A program made the position numbers and the translations under genes. A DNA stretch of 64,000 nt from Hydrogenophaga sp. (GTDB taxonomy: Bacteria > Pseudomonadota > Gammaproteobacteria > Burkholderiales > Burkholderiaceae_C), in the NCBI RefSeq assembly GCF_026125825.1, contig NZ_JAHCKK010000006.1, forward strand, positions 1 to 64,000. Direction: 5' to 3'. Of this stretch, positions 1 to 7,863 are shown piece after piece. Each line of letters begins with the position of its first letter. Within the stretch, counting starts at the first letter, position 1. The notes beneath the pieces are model-generated. The model had not been told where the DNA came from. It did not search any database and saw only the letters and a list, made by a program, of their open reading frames with translations.

Positions 1-317
1 CAAAACGTCGTGAGACAGTTTGGTCCCTATCTGCAGTGGGCGTTGGAAGTTTGAGGGGGGCTGCTCCTAGTACGAGAGGACCGGAGTGGACGCACCTCTG
101 GTGTACCGGTTGTCACGCCAGTGGCATCGCCGGGTAGCTAAGTGCGGAAGAGATAACCGCTGAAAGCATCTAAGCGGGAAACTCGTGCCAAGATGAGATC
201 TCCCGGGGGCTTGACCCCCCTGAAGGGTCGTTCAAGACCAGGACGTTGATAGGCCGGGTGTGGAAGCGCAGCAATGCGTTAAGCTAACCGGTACTAATTG
301 CCCGTGCGGCTTGATCC
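1..317 (+). rRNA. rrl: 23S ribosomal RNA, 3' end (partial)
   Basis: This is the last ~317 nt of a 23S rRNA gene; the rest lies beyond the left edge. It contains the sarcin-ricin loop core (AGTACGAGAGGACC at about 69-82) and the helix-101 region ending in GTGCGGCTTGATCC, which matches the usual bacterial 3' terminus. The 3' boundary is placed by comparison with the E. coli end and may be off by a few bases. It is followed on the same strand by 5S rRNA, the normal bacterial operon order. Confidence 0.95.
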
Positions 318-484
318 TATAACTTTGATGAAATCCATCAGAGTCAAATGTCATCCGACTGAAAAGTCATGTTATGCCTCGAGATCCAGCAATGGATCCG
401 TCGTTGGCAGCAATCAAAATAGCTGATTCGAAGCTCTATGAATTCGTCCAGGTTGCGCATGTGTGCAGCCTAGACAACAAGTTA
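318..484 (+). other. 23S-5S internal transcribed spacer
   Basis: A 167-nt spacer between 23S and 5S rRNA. I see no tRNA cloverleaf and no convincing open reading frame here. Part of it probably forms the processing stems flanking the mature rRNAs. Confidence 0.75.
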
Positions 485-599
485 TGCCTGACGACCATAG
501 CGAGGTGGTCCCACTCCTTCCCATCCCGAACAGGACAGTGAAACGCCTTTGCGCCGATGATAGTGCGGGTTCCCGTGTGAAAGTAGGTCATCGTCAGGC
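485..599 (+). rRNA. rrf: 5S ribosomal RNA
   Basis: A 115-nt 5S rRNA. It begins TGCCTGACGACC and ends with the complementary GGTCATCGTCAGGC, which closes the terminal helix. The internal CCCATCCCGAAC (loop B/C region) is the diagnostic 5S signature. It completes the rRNA operon whose 23S gene ends at 317. The ends are set by the terminal helix and could shift by one or two bases. Confidence 0.95.
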
Positions 600-611
600 T
601 CTTACCCAGCC

Positions 612-650
612 CCCAAACCCCCTCGTGTCTTCGACACTTGGGGGTTTGGG
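612..650 (+). terminator. rRNA operon terminator hairpin
   Basis: An inverted repeat, CCCAAACCCCC (612-622) with GGGGGTTTGGG (640-650), forms an 11-bp stem with a short extra pairing in the loop (GTGTCttcGACAC). It begins 12 nt after 5S and is the likely rrn terminator. The tail (CATTTATGG) is only weakly T-rich. No gene lies between it and the minus-strand gene ending at 707. Confidence 0.85.
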
Positions 651-706
651 CATTTATGGGTCTGTGATTGGCCCCAGGTGCGCGGCGCGCCGATTGGGGT
701 ATGTGC

Positions 707-1669
707 TCAACGATTGTTGACCCACTCCCCGCTTCTGAACAGTGCTTCGCTGCGCTCAAGCTCGCAGAGCAGTTGGTCCAGCCATTCGCGTGTTTGTGCG
801 CGGTCTTGGCGCCAGGCTGAGGGTATGGTATTGAAAAAATAGCTGGTGTTCGACACCCAATCGAGCAAGGTATCCATCGACACGGATTGCCACTCGAGCA
901 GCTTGAATTTGATCAATACTTTCAAGGCATGCCGTCTGTGTTTGTCAGGATGGATGACAAACTGCTCCAGTCGACTTCGTGCTCGGGCGAGCGCCCCTGA
1001 GACATCTTTGAACACCCGACCATGCCCCGGGAGCACGATAGAGGGGCAAAGTTCCTCGATCAGGTCCAGGGTATCCGCCACCTCATCAAACGCGGAGACC
1101 CCCTCAAGCTCGGGAAAGACGATGCCAAAGCCGTTCTCCCACAGTGCATCGGCTGAGATCAGCAATCGATGCTCCGCTTGAAAGAGCACGATCGAATGGG
1201 GATCGTGTCCTTTGGCTGCGTGGATGTCCCAACTCAAGGAGCCAAGCTGAATGGCAGTGCCTGGTGTCAGTACACCCTGATGAGTGAATCTTGGACAGAC
1301 CTGTCCCGTGGGCTCAAAGGTCAAGGCCACAGGGTCCCATGCTGTGACCGACGCCGCTTGGCCAGGGGGGATGAGCGTTGTGAGCCCGGGGTAGGTTTGT
1401 TGCAGCTCGGCGTTGCCGCCGCAGTGGTCGCTGTGGAGGTGCGTATTCAGCAGGAGATCCAGCGTCGTGCCGGCAAGGGTGGCGGTCACCAGCGCACGCG
1501 TCTGCGGCGCATGCGACGCATAGCCAGAATCCACCAGCGCCGTCGGCCCGTCACCTCGAACAAGGATGTTGTTCGCGGAGAGCCAGCCTCGCTCCAGGCA
1601 AGTCACGCCGGCGCAGGCCAGGGCTGAAGCGGCATCGTCCATCTCAGCCGGAAGGGCGTGGGCAGGCAT
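707..1669 (-). CDS. MBL-fold metallo-hydrolase
   Basis: A 320-residue protein of the metallo-beta-lactamase fold superfamily. The zinc-binding motif HLHSDH is at residues 77-82 (H77, H79, D81, H82), in the context NTHLHSDHCGGN. Later conserved motifs include GHDPHSI and a PGHGRVF segment typical of glyoxalase II-like hydrolases. No signal peptide is evident, so it is probably cytoplasmic. The start lies only 8 bp after the stop of the upstream acyl-CoA synthetase gene, so the two are likely co-transcribed. That neighbour hints at a thioester substrate, but the specific substrate cannot be read from the sequence. Superfamily call is firm; function is open. Confidence 0.85.
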   Translation of the reverse strand: MPAHALPAEMDDAASALACAGVTCLERGWLSANNILVRGDGPTALVDSGYASHAPQTRALVTATLAGTTLDLLLNTHLHSDHCGGNAELQQTYPGLTTLIPPGQAASVTAWDPVALTFEPTGQVCPRFTHQGVLTPGTAIQLGSLSWDIHAAKGHDPHSIVLFQAEHRLLISADALWENGFGIVFPELEGVSAFDEVADTLDLIEELCPSIVLPGHGRVFKDVSGALARARSRLEQFVIHPDKHRRHALKVLIKFKLLEWQSVSMDTLLDWVSNTSYFFNTIPSAWRQDRAQTREWLDQLLCELERSEALFRSGEWVNNR

Positions 1670-1677
1670 GCAGTGCG

Positions 1678-3378
1678 TCAGTGGGCCTGCGGGGTGCGCA
1701 AAGCGCGCCGCAGTATCTTGCCGACGTTGCTCTTTGGCAGTTCATCCCGGAATTCAACGAGTTTGGGGCGCTTGTAGCCCGTCAGGTTGTCGTGGCAGTA
1801 ACGCAGCACGTCTTCCTCACGCAGGGTGGGGTCCGACCTCACGACAAACACCTTGACAGCTTCACCTTGCTTGTCGTCCTCAATACCGATGGCCGCACAT
1901 TCGAGCACGCCAGGGCACAGCGAAATGACGTTCTCAAGCTCGCTGGGAAACACGTTGAAGCCGGAGACAAGGATCATGTCCTTCTTGCGGTCGACGATCC
2001 GGGTGAAGCCTTGTGCATCCATGACGCCCACGTCGCCTGTCCTCATGAACCCGTCGGGCGTAAATGCGCGGGCGGTCTCCTCTGGCTGCTGGTAGTAGCC
2101 AACCATCACGTTCGGACCTTTGATACAGATTTCACCAGTTTGCCCCAATGGCAGGCTCTGGCCCTCTTCATCCTTGATCGCGATGTCGATGCCCGGCAAG
2201 GGCAGGCCAATGGTGCCGCTGAAATGCTGGGTGGTGACGGGGTTGTTGGTGCCGATCGCGCAGGTCTCGCTCATGCCCCAGCCTTCGATCATGGTGCAAC
2301 CGGTGACGGCCTTCCATTGTCGCGCGGTGCCCTCCGATGCGGCCATGCCCCCAGCCTGCGAGAGCGCAAGGCTTGAAAAGTCCAATTGACGAAACTGAGG
2401 GTTCTGCAGCAAAGCGTTGAACAAGGTGTTCACGGCGGGCAGGACGTGAAAGGCCCGACGCTTGAGAGTGGCCACCAGCTGCGGAATGTCGCGGGGGTTG
2501 GGCACCAGCGTCATGTGGGCGCCCCAACGGATGGTCAGCAGGCTCAGCGTCAGCGCAAAGATGTGATACAGCGGCAGCGCTGCGATGCCGTTGACCTGTC
2601 GCAGATCGCCTACTCTCGTCAGCGCAGGCTTGAACCAGGCCTCAGCCTGCAGGATGGCTGCAATGATGTTGCGGTGGGTGAGCACCGCGCCTTTGGACAA
2701 GCCAGTGGTGCCTCCCGTGTACTGCAGGAAGGCGACGGAGTCCAGGGTGTCGGTGGTTGGCTGGAGTCGCTGGCCGCTGCCTTCGGCGATCACCTGCCGA
2801 AAGTTCATGATGGTGCGCTCGCCACGCGGGCCTGAACGGGGCAGCTTGTAGGCAGGCACCATTTTGGCCAGATGCCGCACAGCGAAAGTGATCCAGCGTC
2901 CGTACCAGAACCCGAGTTGGTCGCCGAGGCTGGCAATGACCACGTGCTCCAGCGAGGTCTGATCGATCACCTGTTCCAGCGTGTGGGCAAAGTTTTCCAG
3001 GATGACGATGGCCTGCGCACCGGAGTCCTTCAGTTGATGTTCCAGCTCGCGGGCGGTGTAGAGCGGATTGACGTTGACCACGGTGTAGCCGGCGCGAACG
3101 ATCGCAGCCATGCTGATCAGAAACTGGGGCACATTCGGCAGCATGATGGCCACGCGAGCGCCCGGCGCCAAGCCGCGGCCTTGAAGCCAAGCCCCCATGG
3201 CGGCACTCAGGCCGTCCAATTCGCCATAGCTCATCCATTGCTCCATGCAGACACTCACGGGTTGGTGAGCGTGCTGCTTGAACGATTCCTCTAGCAAGGC
3301 AGCCAACGAGCGGTAACGTTCGGGCGCGACGTCAGGTGGCACGCCTTCGGGGTATTGGGTAAGCCAGGGTCGGGTCAT
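1678..3378 (-). CDS. fadD: Long-chain fatty acid--CoA ligase (AMP-binding)
   Basis: A 565-residue ANL-superfamily acyl-CoA synthetase. It activates fatty acids with ATP and CoA at the inner face of the membrane for beta-oxidation. The P-loop signature YTGGTTGLSKGA starts near residue 220, followed by the EGWGMSET adenylate motif and the hinge/C-terminal motif RTGDVG...IVDRKKDMI. The length is normal for FadD. The reading frame extends upstream, but the ATG at 3376-3378 gives MTRPWLTQYP, the usual FadD-type start, and the extra 37 residues look non-native. It is followed closely by the MBL-fold gene and preceded 107 bp upstream by an unknown gene on the same strand. Chain-length specificity is inferred from family similarity only. 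Confidence 0.9.
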   Translation of the reverse strand: MTRPWLTQYPEGVPPDVAPERYRSLAALLEESFKQHAHQPVSVCMEQWMSYGELDGLSAAMGAWLQGRGLAPGARVAIMLPNVPQFLISMAAIVRAGYTVVNVNPLYTARELEHQLKDSGAQAIVILENFAHTLEQVIDQTSLEHVVIASLGDQLGFWYGRWITFAVRHLAKMVPAYKLPRSGPRGERTIMNFRQVIAEGSGQRLQPTTDTLDSVAFLQYTGGTTGLSKGAVLTHRNIIAAILQAEAWFKPALTRVGDLRQVNGIAALPLYHIFALTLSLLTIRWGAHMTLVPNPRDIPQLVATLKRRAFHVLPAVNTLFNALLQNPQFRQLDFSSLALSQAGGMAASEGTARQWKAVTGCTMIEGWGMSETCAIGTNNPVTTQHFSGTIGLPLPGIDIAIKDEEGQSLPLGQTGEICIKGPNVMVGYYQQPEETARAFTPDGFMRTGDVGVMDAQGFTRIVDRKKDMILVSGFNVFPSELENVISLCPGVLECAAIGIEDDKQGEAVKVFVVRSDPTLREEDVLRYCHDNLTGYKRPKLVEFRDELPKSNVGKILRRALRTPQAH

Positions 3379-3485
3379 GGGGCACAGTGACAGGGAGGGA
3401 GAAGCCATTCTGGCAAGTCGACGCGAGGGTGCATACCGGGCCTCCCCTAAGTTGCTGTCACCCAAAGCACACGGCAGGAAGGTGC

Positions 3486-4232
3486 TCAACGAGGCTCAGG
3501 CGCTCTGGCCAACTCAGCAGAAAGCGCCGCGCTGCAAGTTGCCTCGTCCTCATCGAAGAGGGTGGCGATCCACTTCGATTCCCTGGCGTTGATGCTTTCA
3601 AGGAAGCTTTGAGCGTTCCCCATCGAAGCGAAGGCATCGAAGCCGCTCTCCAGGAAGTGTTGCAAGGCATCGAGGCCGGCGGCACGGGCCGGGTTGCGCA
3701 TCATGCGCAATGCGAGGCGCAATGGCTTCATTCGGGTCAGCCGCTGCAATTCGCGCCCCATGTGCTGCACAACCGTCAGCTGGCGCGCACGCGCATCGCG
3801 TTGGCCGGTGAGGCGCCAGGCACGCGTATACCGCAAGGTTGGCGGCAACTCGGCGCTTTGCGCGAGCCAATGCGTGGCCATGTGGTGGTCGAGCACCTCC
3901 GTCAAGGCATGGGTCTCGGCCAGATCCACCGCCAACTGAGCCACGGCCTCGGGAAACAGACGTTCCAGCGCACCGGCGATGCGGGCGAATTGCGCGTCGC
4001 GTTGGCCGAAGTCATGTACGCCGTACAGCTCTTCCAGAAAGAAACGGGTCGCGGACGCATACACCGGGTGTTCGAGGAAGTCGGCGTAGGTGGACCGAAA
4101 GCGACGGGCCTGCAACTCTTTCACTTCACGCACCGCAAGGTCCTGCCCCGCCACGCGGGCTTGCTGGCGCAGATCGCTGACACGCTCCAGGTGCGTGCGG
4201 ATGCGGTCGGCGGCGCTGGGGTTCTGGGTCAT
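3486..4232 (-). CDS. Conserved hypothetical protein (FFLEELYG motif)
   Basis: A 248-residue, largely helical, soluble-looking protein with no signal peptide or membrane segment. A central motif, RFFLEELYGVHDFGQRDAQF (about residues 63-82), and a downstream TEVLDHHMA segment look conserved, and I recall similar uncharacterised proteins in beta- and gammaproteobacteria. No catalytic motif is recognised with confidence. The clustered acidic and histidine residues could bind a metal, but that is a guess. It lies 107 bp upstream of the acyl-CoA synthetase on the same strand and may be transcribed with it. The start ATG at 4230-4232 fits the length; upstream is a short divergent intergenic region. 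Confidence 0.7.
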   Translation of the reverse strand: MTQNPSAADRIRTHLERVSDLRQQARVAGQDLAVREVKELQARRFRSTYADFLEHPVYASATRFFLEELYGVHDFGQRDAQFARIAGALERLFPEAVAQLAVDLAETHALTEVLDHHMATHWLAQSAELPPTLRYTRAWRLTGQRDARARQLTVVQHMGRELQRLTRMKPLRLALRMMRNPARAAGLDALQHFLESGFDAFASMGNAQSFLESINARESKWIATLFDEDEATCSAALSAELARAPEPR

Positions 4233-4286
4233 GGCGAGATCCGGATAGGCGGTGTGTCAGTCTAATTCGGACAGCCCGCTCCGTGC

Positions 4287-4292
4287 GATAGT
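4287..4292 (+). promoter_or_regulatory. -10-like hexamer of a predicted leaderless promoter
   Basis: GATAGT lies 6 nt before the ATG at 4299. TTCGGA at 4266-4271 (15-bp spacer) is a weak -35 candidate. Transcription would start at or next to the ATG, and no Shine-Dalgarno is present. Confidence 0.4.
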
Positions 4293-4298
4293 TCGGCC

Positions 4299-5279
4299 AT
4301 GCCTGCTCCCCCCTCCATGCCTCCAAGGCAAGTTCCGCGCTCCAGTTTGGCCCGCTTGCAGCAGGCTCTCGTGCTGGGCAGTTTGGCATTCGCGGTGGCC
4401 TGGGTGTTTTTCTGGTGGCACCGCTCACCCACGATCGCCGTCATTGGCGCCTTGTTGGTGCTGGGTGGTTATGCACTGGTGCTCGGTCTGGAGGGGGTGG
4501 CCGCGGCCCAATTGAATCGGGGCGATGCCGCGCCACCGGCCGGATGGTCGGGTCTGGTAGGCGCGTGGTGGCAGGAGGTTCGTGTGGCGCCCCAGGTGTT
4601 CGCCTGGCGACAGCCCTTCTTCTGGGCAAGTCTGCCGGACGACGCCGAACCGCGCGAAAGTGCCGTCCCCGCCGTGGTGTTCGTGCATGGCTTCGTGTGC
4701 AACCGCGGGCTGTGGTTGCCCTGGATGCGCCGCTTGCGCAGCCAGAACGTGCCCTACGTGTCCGTCAACCTGGAGCCCGTGTTTGGCGACATCGACGGCT
4801 ACATCCCGCTCATGAGCGACGCCGTGCGGCGTGCCCAGGCGCTCACGGGCCTAGCCCCGGTGCTCGTCTGCCACAGCATGGGGGGGCTGGTGGCGCGGGC
4901 GTGGAGGGCGGCCGAGCCAGACACGCCGGTCCACCGCATCATCACCATCGGCAGCCCGCACCGGGGCACTTGGCTGGGGCGATTCAGCCGCGTGGCCAAC
5001 GGCCGCCAAATGCGCCAGGACGGCGGCTGGCTGGGGGCATTGGCCCGGCGCGAGGCGCAACTCCAGCCAAAGGACACCTACGCTGACTTCGTGTGCTGGT
5101 ACTCCAACGCTGACAACATCGTGTTCCCGGCCTCCACCGCCACCTTGCCCGGGGCCGACAACCGGCTGGTGCCCGGTGCCGCGCACGTGGCACTGGCCTT
5201 TCACCCCCGGGTGATGGACGAGTCGCTGGCGATCGTGGCGTCGGCAGCCAAGTCGCCGAGCGAACGCACCGCCTTGTAG
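4299..5279 (+). CDS. Alpha/beta-hydrolase, lipase-like, membrane-anchored
   Basis: A 326-residue alpha/beta-hydrolase resembling triacylglycerol lipases and PGAP1-like esterases. Two hydrophobic segments (about residues 22-40 and 45-63) probably anchor it in the inner membrane. The HG oxyanion motif (VFVHGF, near 128-133) and the nucleophile elbow CHSMGG (Ser193) are clear, followed by TIGSPHRGTWLG. A C-terminal AAHVALAFHP supplies the likely catalytic histidine. The elbow has Cys in place of the first Gly of GxSxG. Its last 79 bp overlap the convergent phhA gene. It diverges from the 3486-4232 gene. Substrate unknown; hydrolase class is firm. Confidence 0.85.
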   Translation: MPAPPSMPPRQVPRSSLARLQQALVLGSLAFAVAWVFFWWHRSPTIAVIGALLVLGGYALVLGLEGVAAAQLNRGDAAPPAGWSGLVGAWWQEVRVAPQVFAWRQPFFWASLPDDAEPRESAVPAVVFVHGFVCNRGLWLPWMRRLRSQNVPYVSVNLEPVFGDIDGYIPLMSDAVRRAQALTGLAPVLVCHSMGGLVARAWRAAEPDTPVHRIITIGSPHRGTWLGRFSRVANGRQMRQDGGWLGALARREAQLQPKDTYADFVCWYSNADNIVFPASTATLPGADNRLVPGAAHVALAFHPRVMDESLAIVASAAKSPSERTAL

Positions 5280-6055
5280 AGCGGCGCGAAGTCGGGAGCG
5301 GTCATCTCGAACAGCTGGTGGAAGCTGTCGATGACGAAGTAGGTGGCCTGGTAGTCGTCAATCTTGTAGCGCGTTCGCATGCAGCGCAGCAAATCGAGCG
5401 CGATGCGCCGGGGTTGCGGGCTGGTGACGCTGTGCCGCAGCTCGCCCGACGAACTCAGGATGCCGGCCCCGTAGGCGCGCAGCCCATCCGCCTGGCGGAT
5501 CAGGCCGAATTCGATGGTGTACCAGTACAGCCGCGAAAGCAACTCGCCAGCGCCCAGCTCGTGCGCCTTGAGTCCTCCTGCCCCGTAGCGCTGCACGTAG
5601 TCTGCAAACACCGGGTTGAACAGCAGCGGCACATGGCCGAACAGGTCGTGGAACACATCGGGCTCGACGATGTAGTCGAACTCGGCTGGCGTGCGGATCC
5701 AGTCAGTCACCGGGAAGCGGCGGTTGGCCAGCAGGTCGAAGAAGGGGCGCTCGGGGATCAAACCGGGCACGGCCACAACTTCCCAGCCGGTCGCGGGCTT
5801 GAGCCTCTCGTTGATTTCCTCAAACCGGGGAATGCGGTCTTCCACGCCCAGAGCGGGCAGGGCCTCGATGAAGGCGTCGCAGGCCAGGCCCGGCAGCAGC
5901 GCGGTCTGGCGCTCGTACAGGCGGTGGTAGGTGTCATGGTCCGCCTCGGTGTACGAGGCCCAGTTCTGCGGGCAGGTGTAGTCGCCTCGCGCGCGAGAAT
6001 AGTCGCCGCGCGGCGGGCGATCGCTGGCGCCATAGACCACGGGTTCGACAGCCAT
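5201..6055 (-). CDS. phhA: Phenylalanine 4-monooxygenase
   Basis: A 284-residue tetrahydrobiopterin-dependent aromatic amino acid hydroxylase that converts phenylalanine to tyrosine. The iron ligands are visible: His136 and His141 in the HDLFGH motif and Glu182 in WYTIEFGL. The length is typical for bacterial, catalytic-domain-only enzymes. The gene starts 11 bp downstream of the hppD stop on the same strand, so hppD-phhA form an operon for phenylalanine to homogentisate conversion. The C-terminal 79 bp overlap the convergent lipase gene. I see no pterin-4a-carbinolamine dehydratase (phhB) next to it; that partner must be elsewhere. Confidence 0.96.
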   Translation of the reverse strand: MAVEPVVYGASDRPPRGDYSRARGDYTCPQNWASYTEADHDTYHRLYERQTALLPGLACDAFIEALPALGVEDRIPRFEEINERLKPATGWEVVAVPGLIPERPFFDLLANRRFPVTDWIRTPAEFDYIVEPDVFHDLFGHVPLLFNPVFADYVQRYGAGGLKAHELGAGELLSRLYWYTIEFGLIRQADGLRAYGAGILSSSGELRHSVTSPQPRRIALDLLRCMRTRYKIDDYQATYFVIDSFHQLFEMTAPDFAPLYKAVRSLGDLAADATIASDSSITRG

Positions 6056-6066
6056 GGGAAGTCCCC

Positions 6067-7188
6067 TCAGGCCTTGAGCACGCCGCGGCGCACCTGGTCG
6101 AGTTCCATGGTTTCGAACAGGGCCTTGAAGTTGCCCTCGCCAAAGCCCTGGTTGCCCTTTCGCTGGATGAATTCGAAGAAGATCGGGCCGAGCTGGTTCT
6201 CGCTGAAGATCTGAAGCAGCAACTCGCCAGGTGCGCCGTCCACGAGGATGTTGCGCTGCTTCAGGGCCTCCAGGTTTTCCCCGTGGTTGGGGATGCGCTT
6301 GGGCAGCAGCTCGTAGTACGTCTCGCTGGTGTTGAGCAGCTTCACGCCGCTGAGTTCGAGCGCATCCACCGTGTCGTACAAGTTGGTCGAGCCCATCGCG
6401 ATGTGCTGGATGCCTTCTCCGTGGTAGCGGTCCAGGTACTCCTGGATCTGGCCAGGTTTCTCGTTGCCCTCTTCGTTGATCGGGATGCGAATCTTGCCGC
6501 AGGGGCTGGTCATGGCCTTGCTCTTCACACCGGTGGCCTGGCCCTCGATGTCAAAGTAGCGCACCTCGCGAAAATTGAACAGGCGCTCGTAGAAGCCAGC
6601 CCACTCCTCCATGCGGCCGCGATGCACGTTGTGCGTGAGGTGGTCGATGTAGGTCAGTCCGTGGCCGACGGGGTTGAGCTCCGCACCCGGCAGGGGCTCG
6701 AAATCCACGTCGAAGAAGCCGATGTTGCCGATGTCGCCCGTCTTGGCGCCATTCTTGCCGCGCCACTTGTCGATGAAGTAGATGATCGAATCGCCGATGC
6801 CCTTGATGGCCGGAATGTTCAGCTCGCCCGGCCCGGCCGATTGCGCATAGCCCCAGGCACCAAGCGAGATGGCGCGTTCGTACGCCGCCTTGGCGTCGGC
6901 GACGCGGAAGGCGATCGCGCACACGCTGGGGCCGTGCAGGCGTGCAAAGCGCTGCGCGAAACTGTCGGGCTCGGCGTTGATGATGAAGTTGATCTCGCCT
7001 TGGCGGTACAGGGTGACCGCCTTGTGGCGGTGCTTGGCGATCGCCTTGAAGCCCATGCGCTCGAACAAGGCACCCATCGCCACCGGATCCGGGGCCGCGT
7101 ACTCGATGAATTCAAAGCCGTCTGTGCCCATGGGGTTGTCCCATGAGGTGGCAGCGGTCTGGGCGGCAGAGGGAAGGGGGGTGTTCAT
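6067..7188 (-). CDS. hppD: 4-hydroxyphenylpyruvate dioxygenase
   Basis: A 373-residue Fe(II)-dependent dioxygenase that converts 4-hydroxyphenylpyruvate to homogentisate in tyrosine catabolism. It has two VOC-type domains. The metal triad is His183 (IDHLTHNV), His262 (IQHIAMGS) and Glu339 (PIFFEFIQRKG). The frame is open further upstream, but the ATG at 7186-7188 (MNTPLPSAAQ) is preferred because it gives normal length and leaves a divergent promoter region before the Lrp-type gene. It is transcribed with phhA (11-bp gap). The neighbouring Lrp/AsnC regulator and the palindrome at 7275-7291 suggest local control by an aromatic amino acid or pathway intermediate. Confidence 0.96.
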   Translation of the reverse strand: MNTPLPSAAQTAATSWDNPMGTDGFEFIEYAAPDPVAMGALFERMGFKAIAKHRHKAVTLYRQGEINFIINAEPDSFAQRFARLHGPSVCAIAFRVADAKAAYERAISLGAWGYAQSAGPGELNIPAIKGIGDSIIYFIDKWRGKNGAKTGDIGNIGFFDVDFEPLPGAELNPVGHGLTYIDHLTHNVHRGRMEEWAGFYERLFNFREVRYFDIEGQATGVKSKAMTSPCGKIRIPINEEGNEKPGQIQEYLDRYHGEGIQHIAMGSTNLYDTVDALELSGVKLLNTSETYYELLPKRIPNHGENLEALKQRNILVDGAPGELLLQIFSENQLGPIFFEFIQRKGNQGFGEGNFKALFETMELDQVRRGVLKA

Positions 7189-7274
7189 CGCGGTCTCCGT
7201 GTGTGGGCGGTGGCCCACTGTATCGGCGCAGGGTGTCACGATTCCGGCGTTTATGGGCGCACCATTCGTCTGAA

Positions 7275-7291
7275 TTGCAGGAATCCTGCAA
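7275..7291. promoter_or_regulatory. Perfect palindrome, candidate Lrp-type operator
   Basis: TTGCAGGA and TCCTGCAA flank one central base, giving a perfect 8-1-8 inverted repeat in the 104-bp gap between divergent hppD and the Lrp/AsnC gene. It ends one base before the regulator's ATG (7293). Position and symmetry suggest an operator for the Lrp-type protein; this is inference. Confidence 0.6.
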
Positions 7292-7292
7292 A

Positions 7293-7775
7293 ATGGGACA
7301 AATGGAAGCACTCGACAAGCTTGACCGGCATATTCTGCGCAGCCTGCAGGCCGACGGCCGCGCCACCTACGACCAGATCGCGGAAGCGGTGGGCCTCTCC
7401 CCGAGCGCGGTACTGCGCCGGGTGAAGCGGCTGGAAGAGGCGCATGTCATCGACCGCTATGTGGCCCTGGTGCGACCCGAGGCCGTGGGCCTGGGCTTGA
7501 CCGCGCATGTGAGCGTGCGGCTGGAGAAACACTCCGATAGCGCCAAGCGCAACCCGATGGATTTGTTCCGCGCCAGCGTGCTGTCGTGGCCGGAGGTGGT
7601 GGAGTGCGCCGCGCTCACGGGTGACATGGATTTCCACCTGCGCCTGGTGGTGGCCGACATGGCTGCCTATTCGCGCTTCATCATGGGCACCTTGCTCAAG
7701 CATCCCAGCGTGCAAGACTGCAAGACCAGTTTCGTGATGGACCGCGTGAAAAGCACCACGGCCTTGCCCTTGTGA
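7293..7775 (+). CDS. Lrp/AsnC family transcriptional regulator
   Basis: A 160-residue Lrp/AsnC protein. The N-terminal winged HTH (about residues 8-60, LDRHILRSLQADGRATYDQIAEA...SPSAVLRRVKRLEE) is followed by an effector-binding RAM domain (about 68-155). ATG at 7293 (MGQMEAL) gives normal family length; ATG at 7302 is an alternative. It is divergent from hppD-phhA, so the likely role is to sense phenylalanine or tyrosine (or a derivative) and control that operon, as PhhR-type or Lrp regulators do elsewhere. The effector is not evident from sequence. The palindrome at 7275-7291 abuts the start, which would allow autorepression. Confidence 0.9.
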   Translation: MGQMEALDKLDRHILRSLQADGRATYDQIAEAVGLSPSAVLRRVKRLEEAHVIDRYVALVRPEAVGLGLTAHVSVRLEKHSDSAKRNPMDLFRASVLSWPEVVECAALTGDMDFHLRLVVADMAAYSRFIMGTLLKHPSVQDCKTSFVMDRVKSTTALPL

Positions 7776-7828
7776 GCGGGTTTTCGTACCCGTCCGTCGG
7801 GTTCCCTCGGAATTAGGGGTTTGTGTCC

Positions 7829-7856
7829 TTGTCGTTATAGGGATAACCCGTACATT
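7829..7856 (+). promoter_or_regulatory. Predicted promoter, leaderless start of the GNAT gene
   Basis: -35 TTGTCG (7829-7834), a 16-bp spacer, and -10 TACATT (7851-7856). The ATG at 7864 is 7 nt after the -10, so transcription probably starts at or next to the A of the start codon. No Shine-Dalgarno is present. Confidence 0.5.
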
Positions 7857-7863
7857 CGGACCC

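Noticed and set aside
436-759. Short open frames on both strands over the 5S rRNA region
   Set aside because: They overlap a structured rRNA and terminator and have no coding support.
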